Source: Metabacillus litoralis
GTDB lineage: Bacteria > Bacillota > Bacilli > Bacillales > Bacillaceae
Length of the DNA: 64,000 nucleotides
Assembly (NCBI RefSeq): GCF_003667825.1
Contig: NZ_CP033043.1
Location: 3,266,001-3,330,000 of the forward strand
Reading direction: 5' to 3'
The notes below the pieces were generated by a model. The model did no database searches. It worked only from the letters and a program-made list of their open reading frames with translations, and was not told the DNA's origin. Position numbers and translations under genes: made by a program. Of this stretch, positions 15,768 to 26,993 are shown in pieces. Position 1 is the first letter of the stretch; each line of letters begins with the position of its first letter.

Positions 15768-17597
15768 TCAATATACATCGCGTTGATAGCGTTTATTTTG
15801 TTTCATATCTGCAAGGTAGGCTTCCGCTTTTTCACGGCTTAATCCGCCTTCTTTTTCAATAATTTCGATCAGTGTATTGTTAACATCTTTCGCCATATGA
15901 TTTTTATCACCGCAAACGTACACAACAGCCCCTTCTTCAAGCCATTGGAACAACTCTTTGCTGTGCTCTTGCATGCGATTCTGTACATAAACCTTCTCTT
16001 CTTGATCACGTGAGAAAGCAACATCCATTCTCGTTAACACACCGTCTTTAATCCATTTTTGCCATTCTGTTTGGTAAAGAAAGTCTGTTACAAAATGTTG
16101 ATCACCGAAGAACATCCATGATTTACCTTCTGCACCGATTTCTTCACGCTCTTGCATAAATGCACGGAACGGCGCCACACCAGTACCAGGTCCGACCATA
16201 ATAATTGGCGTATCAGGATTTTGTGGTAGTCTAAAGTTTTGATTTTTTTGAATATACACGGGTAATGTATCACCAGGTTGTAGACGCTCTGCTACTTGGG
16301 TTGACGCCACACCTTTACGATGACGACCATGTGTTTCATAACGGACAGCCCCAATTGTTAAGTGAACTTCATCAGGATTTGCAGCTAAGCTACTTGCAAT
16401 AGAGTATAGACGAACTGGCATTTTGCGTAGAATACCAGCAAATTCCTGTGCAGAAACTTCCCATGGACCAAAGTCACGAATTAAATCTAGTAGGTCACGA
16501 CCATCAATATATGCTTTTATAGAATCCCTGTTTGATACAAGTGATTGTAAATCTTTATTAGAATTAAGCTGTGCTGCTTTTTCAACAACAGGCTTCGTTA
16601 ACGTGGCAATTTCAACCCTTGAGCTTAATGCCTCTTTCAAAGTTACTTCTTCATTATTCACTGTAACTTTTTCATTTGCATCCCATTTTACTGCTTCAAG
16701 AATAAGGTCAACAAGTTCAGGATCATTTTCCGGGTAAACACCTAGAGCATCACCTGGCTCAAATGTTAGTCCAGATCCTTCTAAAGATAACTCAAGATGA
16801 CGCGTTTCTTTGTTAGAGCCTCGACCATTTAGGTTTAGGTTTTCAAGCACCTCTGCTTTAAAAGGGTTTGTTCTTGAGTAAGCTGATTCTAAAGCTTGAG
16901 GAGCAGGGGCAGCTGCTTCTTGAGCTTGAACAGGTTCTACTCCCGCCGCCCGAGCTTCATCAAGACCAGCTAAAACTCCTGCAATCCACTCAGATGCAGG
17001 CTCATCAAAGTCTAAATCACAATCAATACGTGGATAAAGACGAGTTCCACCAAGATCTTCTAAACGTTGATCAAATTCTTTTCCTGTATGGCAGAAAAAC
17101 TCATAAGAGCTATCACCAAGCGAAAGAACTGAATAGCGAAGTTCATCAAGCTTTGGAGCTCGTTTGCCATGTAGGAATTCATGGAAAGAAATTGCATTAT
17201 CCGGTGGATCTCCTTCACCATGTGTACTTACAACGATAAGAAGATTCTCTACCTTCTTCAAGCTGTTTGGTTTAAAATCACTCATTGATGAAACAGTTAC
17301 TTTATAGCCACGACTCTCAAGTTCTTTTCCTGCTTTATTTGCAAGACCTTGGGCATTACCAGTTTGAGAACCAAATAGAATCGTAACATCTTTAGATACA
17401 GGTTTAACATTTACTGGCGCAGCAGCTTCTACTACCGGCGCTTCGGGAGCAGCCGTAACATTAGCAGAACCAGCTTGTGTAGCAGCTAGATACCCACTCA
17501 ACCAGACTTTTTGAGATTCCGTCAAGGTTGGCAGAAGACGATTTAGGAGCTCTACTTGCTCCTGATTAAACGGACTGTTCATTACCTGAAGTTGCAA
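15768..17597 (-). CDS. cysJ: sulfite reductase (NADPH) flavoprotein alpha subunit
   Basis: Transfers electrons from NADPH through FAD and FMN to CysI. Domains in order: flavodoxin-like FMN domain (LFGSQTGNA and STHGEGDPPDN, about residues 70-215), a connecting FAD domain (RLYSIASS; GDTLPVY), and an NADPH domain (MVGPGTGVAPFRAF; WMFFGDQH) ending in the conserved C-terminal KRYQRDVY. About 609 residues, normal for the family. The frame is open to a GTG at 17609. The B. subtilis protein begins M-Q-L-Q-V-M-N-S-P, which corresponds here to the TTG at 17597, after GAGGTG, so that start is chosen. A promoter (17693-17721) lies upstream, divergent from the amidase gene. Confidence 0.94.
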   Translation of the reverse strand: MQLQVMNSPFNQEQVELLNRLLPTLTESQKVWLSGYLAATQAGSANVTAAPEAPVVEAAAPVNVKPVSKDVTILFGSQTGNAQGLANKAGKELESRGYKVTVSSMSDFKPNSLKKVENLLIVVSTHGEGDPPDNAISFHEFLHGKRAPKLDELRYSVLSLGDSSYEFFCHTGKEFDQRLEDLGGTRLYPRIDCDLDFDEPASEWIAGVLAGLDEARAAGVEPVQAQEAAAPAPQALESAYSRTNPFKAEVLENLNLNGRGSNKETRHLELSLEGSGLTFEPGDALGVYPENDPELVDLILEAVKWDANEKVTVNNEEVTLKEALSSRVEIATLTKPVVEKAAQLNSNKDLQSLVSNRDSIKAYIDGRDLLDLIRDFGPWEVSAQEFAGILRKMPVRLYSIASSLAANPDEVHLTIGAVRYETHGRHRKGVASTQVAERLQPGDTLPVYIQKNQNFRLPQNPDTPIIMVGPGTGVAPFRAFMQEREEIGAEGKSWMFFGDQHFVTDFLYQTEWQKWIKDGVLTRMDVAFSRDQEEKVYVQNRMQEHSKELFQWLEEGAVVYVCGDKNHMAKDVNNTLIEIIEKEGGLSREKAEAYLADMKQNKRYQRDVY

Positions 17598-17692
17598 CAA
17601 AATCCACACCTCACAAAATTTACTTGTACAAATTATTCATAATTACTAGTTTCCATTATTTCAGTCTCACTGACAAGTGAAAAATATAATTC

Positions 17693-17721
17693 ATTTTACC
17701 ACAACTCATTATTCCTATCAA
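17693..17721 (-). promoter_or_regulatory. candidate sigma-A promoter of cysJI
   Basis: TTGATA (17716-17721), 17 bases, TAAAAT (17693-17698) on the minus strand, giving a leader of about 90 nt. No S-box is seen in it. The rest of the 315-base gap to the divergent amidase gene holds a TATAAT at 17833-17838 on the plus strand, a possible -10 for that gene without a clear -35. Confidence 0.55.
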
Positions 17722-17924
17722 TAAAGTTGGAATTTAATTGTGTGAAGAATGAAAAAGTTTTTGACAAGTTTGTGAGGATTGATGTTGTTTATTATTTGAT
17801 ACTTTTTGTTAAAAGGAAAACTTTGTTCGTTATATAATAGAGTCAAAGTAAAAATTTATAACATAAATTCTCTTAAAAATACCCGTACTAAGCCAAAAAG
17901 TACCTATTCAAGGAGGCTTCACCT

Positions 17925-19319
17925 ATGCACCAGTTAAAATGGCTCGATGCCACTGAACAGGCTCAGCTTATTAAAACCAAACAAATTACAGCTGCAGAAT
18001 TACTTTCTTATACAATTGACTTAATAGAAGAGTTAAATCCCAAATTAAATGCCATCACACATAAATTGTATGAAAACAGGTTACCATCACCTGAATCAGG
18101 TCCTTTTTCAGGTGTTCCGTTCCTCATGAAGGATTTAGAATTCTTTGCAAACACTCCGTACACAGCAGGATCTACATATCTTAAAGACTTTATTGCCCCA
18201 GCTGATAGTGAATATTCATCAAGAATCCGTCATCAAACGGGGCTTATTACAATTGGAAAAACAAATACGTGTGAATTTGGACTAGTACCAACTACTGAGC
18301 CTTTACAATATGGTCCAACGAGAAATCCATGGAATCTAGCTTACACAGCTGGAGGCTCAAGCGGAGGGGCAGCGGCTGCCGTTGCAGCTGGAATGGTTCC
18401 GATGGCACATGCTTCGGACGGGGGAGGATCAATTCGAATTCCCGCATCTTGTTGTGGAGTTTTTGGCCTTAAAGTAAGTAGAGGTAGAATTCCAAAAAAC
18501 CCTGATCCGGTTGGCCTCGGAGTTAATCATGTTATTACGCGGACTGTTCGAGATAGTGCGGGACTTCTTGATGCAACATATGGAAACCATCCTGGTAATC
18601 CATTCTATGTATCCCAACCAAGTGATTCATTTGTCACTGAATCAACCAAAGAACCGAGAAAATTAAAAATAGCTGTTTTAAAAACCGGTTTTAATGGTAA
18701 AAAGATTCATCCTGATTGTGAAGATGCTGTTTTAGATGCAGCAAATCTCTGTCAATCGCTAGGTCATGATGTTGAGGAGGGATCTCCTACTATTAATGTT
18801 GATACATATAACCGAGCATTCCAAGTGCTTTGGCAATCATCCTTTTCACAAGGAATACATTCTTTAACAAATTTAACTGGAAGAGCTCCGAAGCAAGAAG
18901 AACTAGAACCTTATACTTGGGAAGCTTTACAATGCGGTAATTCATACAGAGCAACAGAATATCTTGCTGCGATTAGTTACATGCAGCAAGTAACTAAAGA
19001 AGTGGCTCAATTTTTCAACAACTACGATCTCCTGTTAACCCCAACTCTTAGTGAGCCGCCTTTAAGAATTGGTGAGTTATGTTATCCAGGTAATATAGAG
19101 GGGTACGTTAACAGACTAAATGAATGGGTTCCCTACACTCCACTTGCAAATACAACAGGCTGTCCGGCGATGTCCGTTCCATTATTTTGGAATAAAGATA
19201 ACTTACCTATCGGTGTTCAGTTTATGGCACCGCTTGGAGATGAAGCTACTCTGTTTCAGCTTGCAGGACAGCTTGAGAAAGCACGGCCTTGGAAGGATAA
19301 AAAACCTACTATAATATAG
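17925..19319 (+). CDS. amidase (amidase signature family)
   Basis: Cytoplasmic hydrolase of amide bonds, 464 residues. The Ser-cisSer-Lys triad of the amidase signature family is recognisable: Lys in FLMKDLEF (about residue 70), and the glycine-serine motif [14 protein letters not shown] with the downstream [11 protein letters not shown] segment. The rest is like 6-aminohexanoate-cyclic-dimer hydrolase and related amidases rather than GatA; no gatB or gatC is nearby. ATG after AAGGAGG. It is alone on the plus strand, divergent from cysJI, and ends in a strong terminator. The substrate cannot be inferred. Confidence 0.88.
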   Translation: MHQLKWLDATEQAQLIKTKQITAAELLSYTIDLIEELNPKLNAITHKLYENRLPSPESGPFSGVPFLMKDLEFFANTPYTAGSTYLKDFIAPADSEYSSRIRHQTGLITIGKTNTCEFGLVPTTEPLQYGPTRNPWNLAYTAGGSSGGAAAAVAAGMVPMAHASDGGGSIRIPASCCGVFGLKVSRGRIPKNPDPVGLGVNHVITRTVRDSAGLLDATYGNHPGNPFYVSQPSDSFVTESTKEPRKLKIAVLKTGFNGKKIHPDCEDAVLDAANLCQSLGHDVEEGSPTINVDTYNRAFQVLWQSSFSQGIHSLTNLTGRAPKQEELEPYTWEALQCGNSYRATEYLAAISYMQQVTKEVAQFFNNYDLLLTPTLSEPPLRIGELCYPGNIEGYVNRLNEWVPYTPLANTTGCPAMSVPLFWNKDNLPIGVQFMAPLGDEATLFQLAGQLEKARPWKDKKPTII

Positions 19320-19322
19320 AAG

Positions 19323-19356
19323 AAAGTAGACGAAAAAATCGTCTACTTTTCCTTTT
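19323..19356. terminator. terminator shared by amidase and licT genes
   Basis: AAAGTAGACG (19323-19332) pairs with CGTCTACTTT (19340-19349); TTTTCC follows on the plus strand and a weaker run on the minus strand. Confidence 0.85.
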
Positions 19357-20186
19357 TATCGATTAATAACCCTTTCAATATGAATGGTCAAATATAGCTT
19401 CTCATCATTCGTTAACTCATAATCAAATTGTCTTTTCACATAATCATTAATTTTTTCCGTGCATTCATAAGCTTGTTTGTGTTTGTTTTTTACAGCTTCA
19501 AACAGAAAGTCGTCTTCACCTTCCATGTAAGTTTTGCTATACAGTCTTTGAGCAAAGAACTTCAAATGAGTGACAAATCGGAAGAAGTTAAGCGACTCTT
19601 CGTTAAAATCCATCTTAAAGTGATATTTAACAATTTTCAAAATGTCTTGCATCGTTTTTGTAATGTTTACGATATTAGGCATTTCCTCATTAAGTTCTGC
19701 ATTTACAATATGCATGGCAATAAAACCAGCCTCATCTTCCGGTAATGTTACATGAAGCTTTTCCTGAATCATACCTAATGCTTCTACTCCAAGAGAAAAT
19801 TCATCTTTATAGAGTTTTTTAATTTCCCATAGCAATGCATTTCTTATGTCGAGACCTTTTTTATTACGTTCAATGGCAAAATTAATATGATCTGTAAGAG
19901 ATACATAAATGCTATCATTTAATTCTCTTCCAAGCTTACTTTTTGCCTTTTTAATGATGTCTTCTGTTACTTCCATAAGCTCAAGTGAAACTTCATATAA
20001 TAATGTTTTAAAACGTTCCGACATATCTTTATTTTTCAGTGTGAACACTTTCTCAATTTTGTCATCATCTATTTCATCACCAGGTCTTTTTTGAAAAGCA
20101 AGACCTTTTCCCATAATAACAAGCTCTATCTTTTCTTCATTAAATGCACTTACAACATTATTGTTAAATACTTTTTCTATTTTCAT
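19356..20186 (-). CDS. licT: BglG/LicT family transcriptional antiterminator
   Basis: RNA-binding antiterminator that, when unphosphorylated at PRD1 and phosphorylated at PRD2 by HPr, binds the RAT hairpin and lets RNA polymerase pass the bglP leader terminator. The 276-residue protein has an N-terminal co-antiterminator domain (1-55, starting IEKVFNNNVV) and two PTS regulation domains with conserved histidines (SLTDHINFAIERN and AMHIVNAE in PRD1, FVTHLKFFAQR and TIHIERVI in PRD2). It is the last gene of the bglP-bglH-licT group. It also has a possible promoter of its own, so it could be made before induction. Its target RAT is seen at 23911-23939. Confidence 0.93.
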   Translation of the reverse strand: MKIEKVFNNNVVSAFNEEKIELVIMGKGLAFQKRPGDEIDDDKIEKVFTLKNKDMSERFKTLLYEVSLELMEVTEDIIKKAKSKLGRELNDSIYVSLTDHINFAIERNKKGLDIRNALLWEIKKLYKDEFSLGVEALGMIQEKLHVTLPEDEAGFIAMHIVNAELNEEMPNIVNITKTMQDILKIVKYHFKMDFNEESLNFFRFVTHLKFFAQRLYSKTYMEGEDDFLFEAVKNKHKQAYECTEKINDYVKRQFDYELTNDEKLYLTIHIERVINR

Positions 20187-20261
20187 ATAACCACCTAAAC
20201 TTTTTATGGTTTATTTGTCAAACAGATTTTCTCGTATAAGCTCTACTTTACCGTATTATAA

Positions 20262-20290
20262 GTTATACCATTCTCCATGACCACTTCTAA
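20262..20290 (-). promoter_or_regulatory. candidate promoter of licT
   Basis: TTAGAA (20285-20290), 17 bases, TATAAC (20262-20267) on the minus strand, between bglH and licT. It follows a perfect hairpin (20321-20344, AGGAAAGCTG/CAGCTTTCCT) that could end or attenuate the bglPH transcript. Confidence 0.45.
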
Positions 20291-20320
20291 AGATTATAGG
20301 AGAAACCCTGTACTAATAGA

Positions 20321-20344
20321 AGGAAAGCTGTTGTCAGCTTTCCT
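20321..20344 (-). terminator. hairpin after bglH
   Basis: AGGAAAGCTG and CAGCTTTCCT form a perfect 10-bp stem around TTGT; the minus-strand U-run after it (UUCUAUU) is weak, so termination may be partial. Confidence 0.5.
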
Positions 20345-20425
20345 CTTATTTCATCATGACCCGAAAGTATTCTCCATTAGCATATTACATGCTTGAACAA
20401 TCTTTTCTTTTGATCTCGCAACTTC

Positions 20426-21862
<1,437 letters not shown>

Positions 21863-21918
21863 TCATAAAAAATGAGGGAGAGAACGACTTAAAAGACGAT
21901 CTCCTCCTTAGATAACAT

Positions 21919-23817
21919 TTAATTGATAGTAAAAACACAGTCCCCAGTTTTCACTTGTTTCTCTGGTGTTAAGTTAATATTAAACTCTTTATGATTCGTT
22001 ACCACAACAGGTGTTGTTAACGGTTTACCCGCTTCTTTAATCTTATCCATCTCAAATTCTATTAAGAGTTGCCCTTTTTCAATACGTTCACCTTGAGCAA
22101 CATGGGCTTTAAAATACTTTCCTTCTAACTGTACTGTATCCATACCGATATGAATCAGAATATCTACCCCAGTTTCAGTCGTGATACCAATTGCATGATT
22201 AGTCGGAAACAAAGCAGTCACGATACCAGAAGCAGGAGCAAGCAGCTTTCCTTCGCTTGGCTCAATTGCTATACCATGCCCAAGAGCACCTGATGCAAAT
22301 GCTTCGTCTTCAATCTCTGATAATACCTTCACATCACCTGTTAAAGGACTGATGATTTGTTCTTTTTTAGCATTTGGAGCTGTTGTTACTGCTACTTCAC
22401 TTTGAGTATTTTCAGTTGCTTCATTTTTAGCTTTCCCCATTCCGAATAGATACGTAAGGATAAAGCCTAGACCAAAGGCTACAGCGAATGAAATCAACAT
22501 TGCCCAAAAAGCAAATGTAATACCATCTGTTGGACTAATAAATGATGGAATTCCGAAAACTCCAAGACCACCTACCATATAAATCTTTGAACCAGCTGCA
22601 CCGATAATCCCCCCACCAACAGCAGCTGCAATACAGCTAATGATAAATGGCTTTTTAAGCGGTAATGTAATACCATAAATGGCTGGCTCTGTTACACCGA
22701 AAATACCAGAAATAAATGCTGGAATACTTAATGTTTTCAACTTTTGCTGCTTTGTTCTAATCCATACTGCCAAGACTGCACCAATTTGTGCAAATGAAGC
22801 AGCAAATGTAGTTGCTAATACTGGGTCCGCTCCCATTGTTGTAAGATTGTTAATCGCAATTGGTACAAGACCCCAATGAAGACCAAAGATAACAAGTAAC
22901 TGCCATAATCCACCTACAAATATCCCTGCAACTAGCGGGCTTAGATTATAGATAAATAGAGTTGCCATTCCTAAAAGATTACCTAACCATGTTGCGATAG
23001 GTCCAATGATGATAAATGTTAAAGGAACAACAATTAATAATGTAAAGAATGGTACTAAGAATGCTTTTACTACACTTGGAATAATTTTTTTCAAACGGTT
23101 TTCTACAATTGCTGCGAAATAAGATGCTAAGATAATTGGAATAACAGAAGATGCATAACTCATTAAAATAACAGGTACACCTAAAAACGTAATATGAATT
23201 GGTGATTCAAACATTGTTCCTGCAAATAATGTGTATAGCGGCTCACCTGCCGTTAATCCTGATAACGTTGGATAAACTAATGAGCCCCCAATCGCCATTC
23301 CAATAAATGGACTTCCACCAAATTTTTTAATCGCTGTATATCCTAAGAAAATTGGAAAGAAGTAAAATAGAGAATCGCCAATTGCATTTAAAATTTGATA
23401 AGTTCCTGATGTATTCTCTAACCAACCTAATGCTAGAAATAGCGCATTAAAACCTTTGATCATCCCTGTTGCAGCTAATACGCCAAGTACAGGTGTGAAT
23501 ATACTTGAAATAATGTCAATTAAACTTGATTTTTGCTTTTCTTCATCATCACTAGCTTGTGACTGTCCTTGAAAACCACCAACATGTAATACTGCTTGAT
23601 ACACATCCGGTACATGATTCCCAATAACCACTTGATATTGTCCACCGCTTTTCATAACAGTTACAACATCATCCATATTTTTAAGGACTTCTGTATTTGC
23701 TTTTGATTCATCTTTTAATTTAAAACGTAATCTAGTAATACAATGCACGACACTGGAAACGTTTTCTTTTCCGCCGACATTAGAAAGTATATCTTTAGCC
23801 AACTGCTCGTATTTCAT
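21919..23817 (-). CDS. bglP: PTS beta-glucoside-specific EIIBCA transporter
   Basis: Membrane permease that imports and phosphorylates beta-glucosides. All three domains are fused in one 632-residue chain. EIIB has its phosphocysteine C26 in VVHCITRLRF. EIIC (about 100-460) has about ten hydrophobic helices and GVTEPAIYG. EIIA (about 490-632) has the active His in ILIHIGMDTVQLEG. The order B-C-A and length fit BglP. The ATG follows GAAGGGACAG. It is first in the operon, behind promoter, cre site, RAT and terminator (23853-24011). EIIB and EIIA activity also signals sugar availability to LicT. Confidence 0.95.
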   Translation of the reverse strand: MKYEQLAKDILSNVGGKENVSSVVHCITRLRFKLKDESKANTEVLKNMDDVVTVMKSGGQYQVVIGNHVPDVYQAVLHVGGFQGQSQASDDEEKQKSSLIDIISSIFTPVLGVLAATGMIKGFNALFLALGWLENTSGTYQILNAIGDSLFYFFPIFLGYTAIKKFGGSPFIGMAIGGSLVYPTLSGLTAGEPLYTLFAGTMFESPIHITFLGVPVILMSYASSVIPIILASYFAAIVENRLKKIIPSVVKAFLVPFFTLLIVVPLTFIIIGPIATWLGNLLGMATLFIYNLSPLVAGIFVGGLWQLLVIFGLHWGLVPIAINNLTTMGADPVLATTFAASFAQIGAVLAVWIRTKQQKLKTLSIPAFISGIFGVTEPAIYGITLPLKKPFIISCIAAAVGGGIIGAAGSKIYMVGGLGVFGIPSFISPTDGITFAFWAMLISFAVAFGLGFILTYLFGMGKAKNEATENTQSEVAVTTAPNAKKEQIISPLTGDVKVLSEIEDEAFASGALGHGIAIEPSEGKLLAPASGIVTALFPTNHAIGITTETGVDILIHIGMDTVQLEGKYFKAHVAQGERIEKGQLLIEFEMDKIKEAGKPLTTPVVVTNHKEFNINLTPEKQVKTGDCVFTIN

Positions 23818-23852
23818 GAGCTGTCCCTTCCTTCATCTTAATTTTAGACAAA

Positions 23853-23939
23853 TAAAAAACCTGAGCCGAATAGTACACAAATATCGCGAATATTGTGTCT
23901 CTATTCAGTCCAGGTTATGCCCACTTAAGGTAACATTCC
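23853..23939 (-). promoter_or_regulatory. LicT RAT and overlapping leader terminator
   Basis: The RAT on the minus strand spans 23939-23911 and reads GGAATGTTAC-CTTAAGTG-GGCATAACC, matching the LicT/SacT target pattern. Its 3' part overlaps the 5' arm of a long terminator: AACCTG..CTGAATAG pairs with CTATTCGG..CAGGTT and an inner ACACAAATAT stem, followed by UUUUUU (23858-23853). RAT and terminator are thus mutually exclusive. Confidence 0.9.
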
Positions 23940-23974
23940 TATAACGGAATATGTGTTATTTATTTGTTATATGT

Positions 23975-24011
23975 AATTTATCACGGGCAAATTCGAATGT
24001 CAACGCTTTCT
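23975..24011 (-). promoter_or_regulatory. bglP promoter with overlapping cre site
   Basis: TTGACA (23998-24003), 17 bases, TAAATT (23975-23980) on the minus strand. The sequence AGAAAGCGTTGACA (24011-23998) matches the CcpA cre consensus at 12 of 14 and covers the -35, implying glucose repression. Confidence 0.75.
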
Positions 24012-24051
24012 TTTATTTTTTTTATAGCTTACTAGACTTTGGAACTAAATG

Positions 24052-24083
24052 TAAAAAAGAGATCTCTCATGACCTCCTTTTTT
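24052..24083 (-). terminator. terminator of the phosphatase gene
   Basis: On the minus strand AAGGAGGUC pairs with GAUCUCUUU with G-U pairs around AUGAGA, followed by UUUUUU. Confidence 0.7.
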
Positions 24084-24088
24084 CAAAT

Positions 24089-24733
24089 TCAACTATTCGC
24101 TTTTAATAGCTTACTTCCTTTTTCTCTAAAGCTTGTGTCACCAATCTTTTCAACGTAAGGTTTACCATCAACAAAATTGACTACCGAAACACTGCAATTG
24201 TCATGAACCTTAAACTCTTTGCTGTTTGTGACTTGGATGATATAGTTACCAATTGTTACACCATGAGAAAAAATTAAAATGTTTCCACCATCTTGAGCAT
24301 GTTTTTCTACAATTTCATTGATTGCTTGTTCAGTTCTCGCAAACAACTGTGCATATGTTTCACCTTCAGGAGCACAGGCATTGATATCAAGTGAAAATAA
24401 TTTTTCAAGAGCATCTCCATAAAGAGTAGGAATTTCATCCTCCAATAAAGCCTCTAGTACACCAAAGTTCATTTCCTTTAATCGTGCATCTGGATTTAAA
24501 GGAATGTCACGATCGCCAATGGCAAATTTAGCTGTGTCGAGTACTCTCTGGCTGTCACTTGCGTAGGCTGCGGTAAACTCAATATCAGATAATCCCTTTC
24601 CAACTGATTTAGCTTGTAAAATTCCTTTTTCGGTAAGTGGAGAATCACAGAATCCTTGCATTCTTCTTTCTACATTATATTGAGTTTCTCCATGGCGGAC
24701 AAAATAAAGAGTTAATTTGTTTTCAGTTAGCAT
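24089..24733 (-). CDS. histidine phosphatase (phosphoglycerate mutase-like)
   Basis: A 214-residue member of the histidine phosphatase superfamily. The phosphohistidine motif FVRHGETQYN is at the N-terminus, followed by GFCDSPLTEKG, EMNFGVLEA (with the proton donor Glu) and a second catalytic His in IFSHGVTIGNYI. These proteins dephosphorylate small molecules or act as cofactor-dependent mutases; the exact substrate is not visible. The ATG follows AAGGAC at long spacing. It is a single gene with its own terminator, between the bgl operon and the hybrid kinase. Confidence 0.88.
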   Translation of the reverse strand: MLTENKLTLYFVRHGETQYNVERRMQGFCDSPLTEKGILQAKSVGKGLSDIEFTAAYASDSQRVLDTAKFAIGDRDIPLNPDARLKEMNFGVLEALLEDEIPTLYGDALEKLFSLDINACAPEGETYAQLFARTEQAINEIVEKHAQDGGNILIFSHGVTIGNYIIQVTNSKEFKVHDNCSVSVVNFVDGKPYVEKIGDTSFREKGSKLLKANS

Positions 24734-24858
24734 GCATGAACACGTCCTTTTTCAGTCTCGGTCTCTGAAAGATTTTACCCTAATAATGACATTATGACCA
24801 TTATAATCCTCTTCTAATGGTGTCACAATGAAAACATACTTTACCCTTAGAACATAGA

Positions 24859-24889
24859 AAAAAGCATAACCTTAATGGCTATGCTTTCT
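24859..24889 (-). terminator. terminator of the hybrid kinase gene
   Basis: AAAGCATA and TATGCTTT form the stem on the minus-strand RNA with a UUUUUUC tail, 12 bases past the stop. Confidence 0.82.
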
Positions 24890-24900
24890 AGCTATATAAA

Positions 24901-26787
24901 CTATATAACAGTATTCTCTCGATTATAGGCGATATACTTAATCGTACTCTCAAGAACATTACGTATTTCTTCTATGTGAATTGGTTTTTTAATGTAAGCA
25001 TAACAGCCTTCTTCAGAAGCCTGGTTTATCGTAGATTCCATTGCATCCGCACTAACAGCTATAACAGGAATGTCCTTTGATATAGGGTTTGATTTAATAT
25101 GCTTTAATGCATCTAGCCCATTCATATCCGGCAACGTAATGTCTAGTAAAATAATATCAGGCTTTAGTTCTATGGCTTGTTTTATTCCATCTTTTCCAGA
25201 CGTTACACACTGTAATTCGATCGTTTGAATGATACGTAGCATTGATCTCATTACGTCAATATTGTCGGTGTTATCCTCAATATATAAAACTCGTAAAGGT
25301 TGGCTTAATGGGATCAATGGCTCTTCATCTATATTTTGCACACATACTTCAGACTGTTTATTCAACTTTTTAAAAGAAACCCAGAAAGTTGAGCCTTTCC
25401 CCTTTTCTGTTGTCACACCGTAGTTACCATTCATTCTCTTTGTTAGCTGTGATACAATCGCTAGCCCGATACCTGTACCTTTCCAGTTATTCATCGTATT
25501 TTTACTTCTATAAAAAGGCTCATATATAAGATCAAGATCTTCTTGCTCGATTCCGATTCCACTGTCTTTAACATTAATCTTTACTTCTTCACTATCAGTT
25601 TCCTCATCACAATAAATATGAACCGTTCCATTTGTTCTGTTATACTTCAAAGCATTATCCAATAGATTAGTAATAATTTGTGTAAAACGAACTGGGTCTG
25701 CTTCTATGAAAAGCTCTGATGGAACACCTTCTAAATGGATATCGATATCAGAGGTATTTGTTTCAAGAATAGAGCCTACACAATCTTCTAGAAAAGATTT
25801 GACTTGAATTTCTTCTTTGTGAATATTCACTCTACCCGTATCAATAGCCGTAAAATCTAATATCTCCTCTATTAAATTCAGTAATTGTTCAGATGCATTA
25901 TAGATTCTAGATATTTTTTGATTCAAATCTGGATAATTTTTATTCATCAAAAGAATTTGTGAGTAACCTTGAATCGTATTAAGAGGAGTTCGCAAATCAT
26001 GACTCATTTGTGATAAAAAGACGGTTTTTGCAAGATTAGCTTTCTCTGCATTTAATTTTTCTAATTCAAGAAACTTTTCACGCTCCATTTGACGGGCATT
26101 CCCAATTAACAGCTCTTCATTTTTCTTTTTCAGCAAATTATTTTCTGTTTCTAATTGTTGGACCCTCTCTCTTTCTGCTGCTGAAAATGAAATATATTTT
26201 GTATGATAAAAAGGGGACTTCTCAATTGCTTCATCCACCATGACATACTCATGAATTTTTAATAACTCATTTTGAAAAAAAGCAGGTGTAATAAAGGCAT
26301 TATAAGCACACACCGAGATCGTATTACTTCCCTGCAATAGTCGATCTACTTGACTCTCATAATTCCTTATTTCACTTATTGAAGAATCATCCGCTAATAC
26401 TTGTCCCCAAGTTCGTGTTCTTATTCCCTTTTCAACATTTATCTGCAATATTTCCTTTAACTGCTTAAAACTCTCATCTGCCTCAAATCCTTTTTCTGAG
26501 AGGTAAAAGTCATCAACAGGCATGTAATCTACTAAGTTCATTTCTTCTTCTGAATATCCACTACTTACTAAAAGGTCAGATAGAGTTTTATATACACTCT
26601 TTTCTTCTACAAACAAGATTTTATCCTGATGTTGTATACCTTGACTAATAAATTGATAAGCATGCTCCAGATACTTTTTCTCATCATTAAACATATATAA
26701 AATGTGAGCACCTTTTCCATCTAAATTATTAGTAAACTCCTTTAAAAAAGGCACACTTTCCCACTTAGTTGTTTTTCTTTCTTTCAT
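24901..26787 (-). CDS. MEDS-domain hybrid sensor histidine kinase with receiver
   Basis: A 628-residue soluble signalling protein with no transmembrane helices. Domains in order: MEDS sensory domain (about 20-190, HILYMFNDEKKYLEHAYQFI), a coiled coil (about 205-250), HisKA with the phospho-acceptor His in SQMSHDLRTPLN, HATPase_c with N-box NLLDNALKY and GTGIGLAIV, and a C-terminal receiver with phospho-acceptor Asp in IILLDITLPDMNG and Lys in YIKKPI. MEDS domains occur in DcmR and in stress or sporulation-related regulators; the signal is unknown. It lies downstream of a LytTR response regulator and an Sda-like gene but is separated from the former by a strong terminator. Confidence 0.92.
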   Translation of the reverse strand: MKERKTTKWESVPFLKEFTNNLDGKGAHILYMFNDEKKYLEHAYQFISQGIQHQDKILFVEEKSVYKTLSDLLVSSGYSEEEMNLVDYMPVDDFYLSEKGFEADESFKQLKEILQINVEKGIRTRTWGQVLADDSSISEIRNYESQVDRLLQGSNTISVCAYNAFITPAFFQNELLKIHEYVMVDEAIEKSPFYHTKYISFSAAERERVQQLETENNLLKKKNEELLIGNARQMEREKFLELEKLNAEKANLAKTVFLSQMSHDLRTPLNTIQGYSQILLMNKNYPDLNQKISRIYNASEQLLNLIEEILDFTAIDTGRVNIHKEEIQVKSFLEDCVGSILETNTSDIDIHLEGVPSELFIEADPVRFTQIITNLLDNALKYNRTNGTVHIYCDEETDSEEVKINVKDSGIGIEQEDLDLIYEPFYRSKNTMNNWKGTGIGLAIVSQLTKRMNGNYGVTTEKGKGSTFWVSFKKLNKQSEVCVQNIDEEPLIPLSQPLRVLYIEDNTDNIDVMRSMLRIIQTIELQCVTSGKDGIKQAIELKPDIILLDITLPDMNGLDALKHIKSNPISKDIPVIAVSADAMESTINQASEEGCYAYIKKPIHIEEIRNVLESTIKYIAYNRENTVI

Positions 26788-26945
26788 TTGCCATCCCCCG
26801 TCCTAATCTAGTTACTATGTTAATCAATCATTTGTTATTGTAGAAGAAAATATCTTTGGAAGTAGTTCATAAATTTAACAAAAACTTCAAGTCTTATAAA
26901 TTCATAAATTGGAACAGCAAATAAGCCTCTTAATCTGTAAAAGAC

Positions 26946-26993
26946 ATAAAAAAACTCTAAGTATCTCCCTCATGGAGTTATTTAGAGTTTTCA
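26946..26993 (-). terminator. terminator between LytTR regulator and hybrid kinase
   Basis: AAAACTCTAAATAACTCC pairs with GGGAGATACTTAGAGTTTT on the minus-strand RNA, followed by UUUUUUU. Confidence 0.88.

Noticed and set aside
17806..17838. Plus-strand promoter TTGTTA...TATAAT for the amidase gene
   Set aside because: The spacing is 21 bases, too long; only the -10 is noted.
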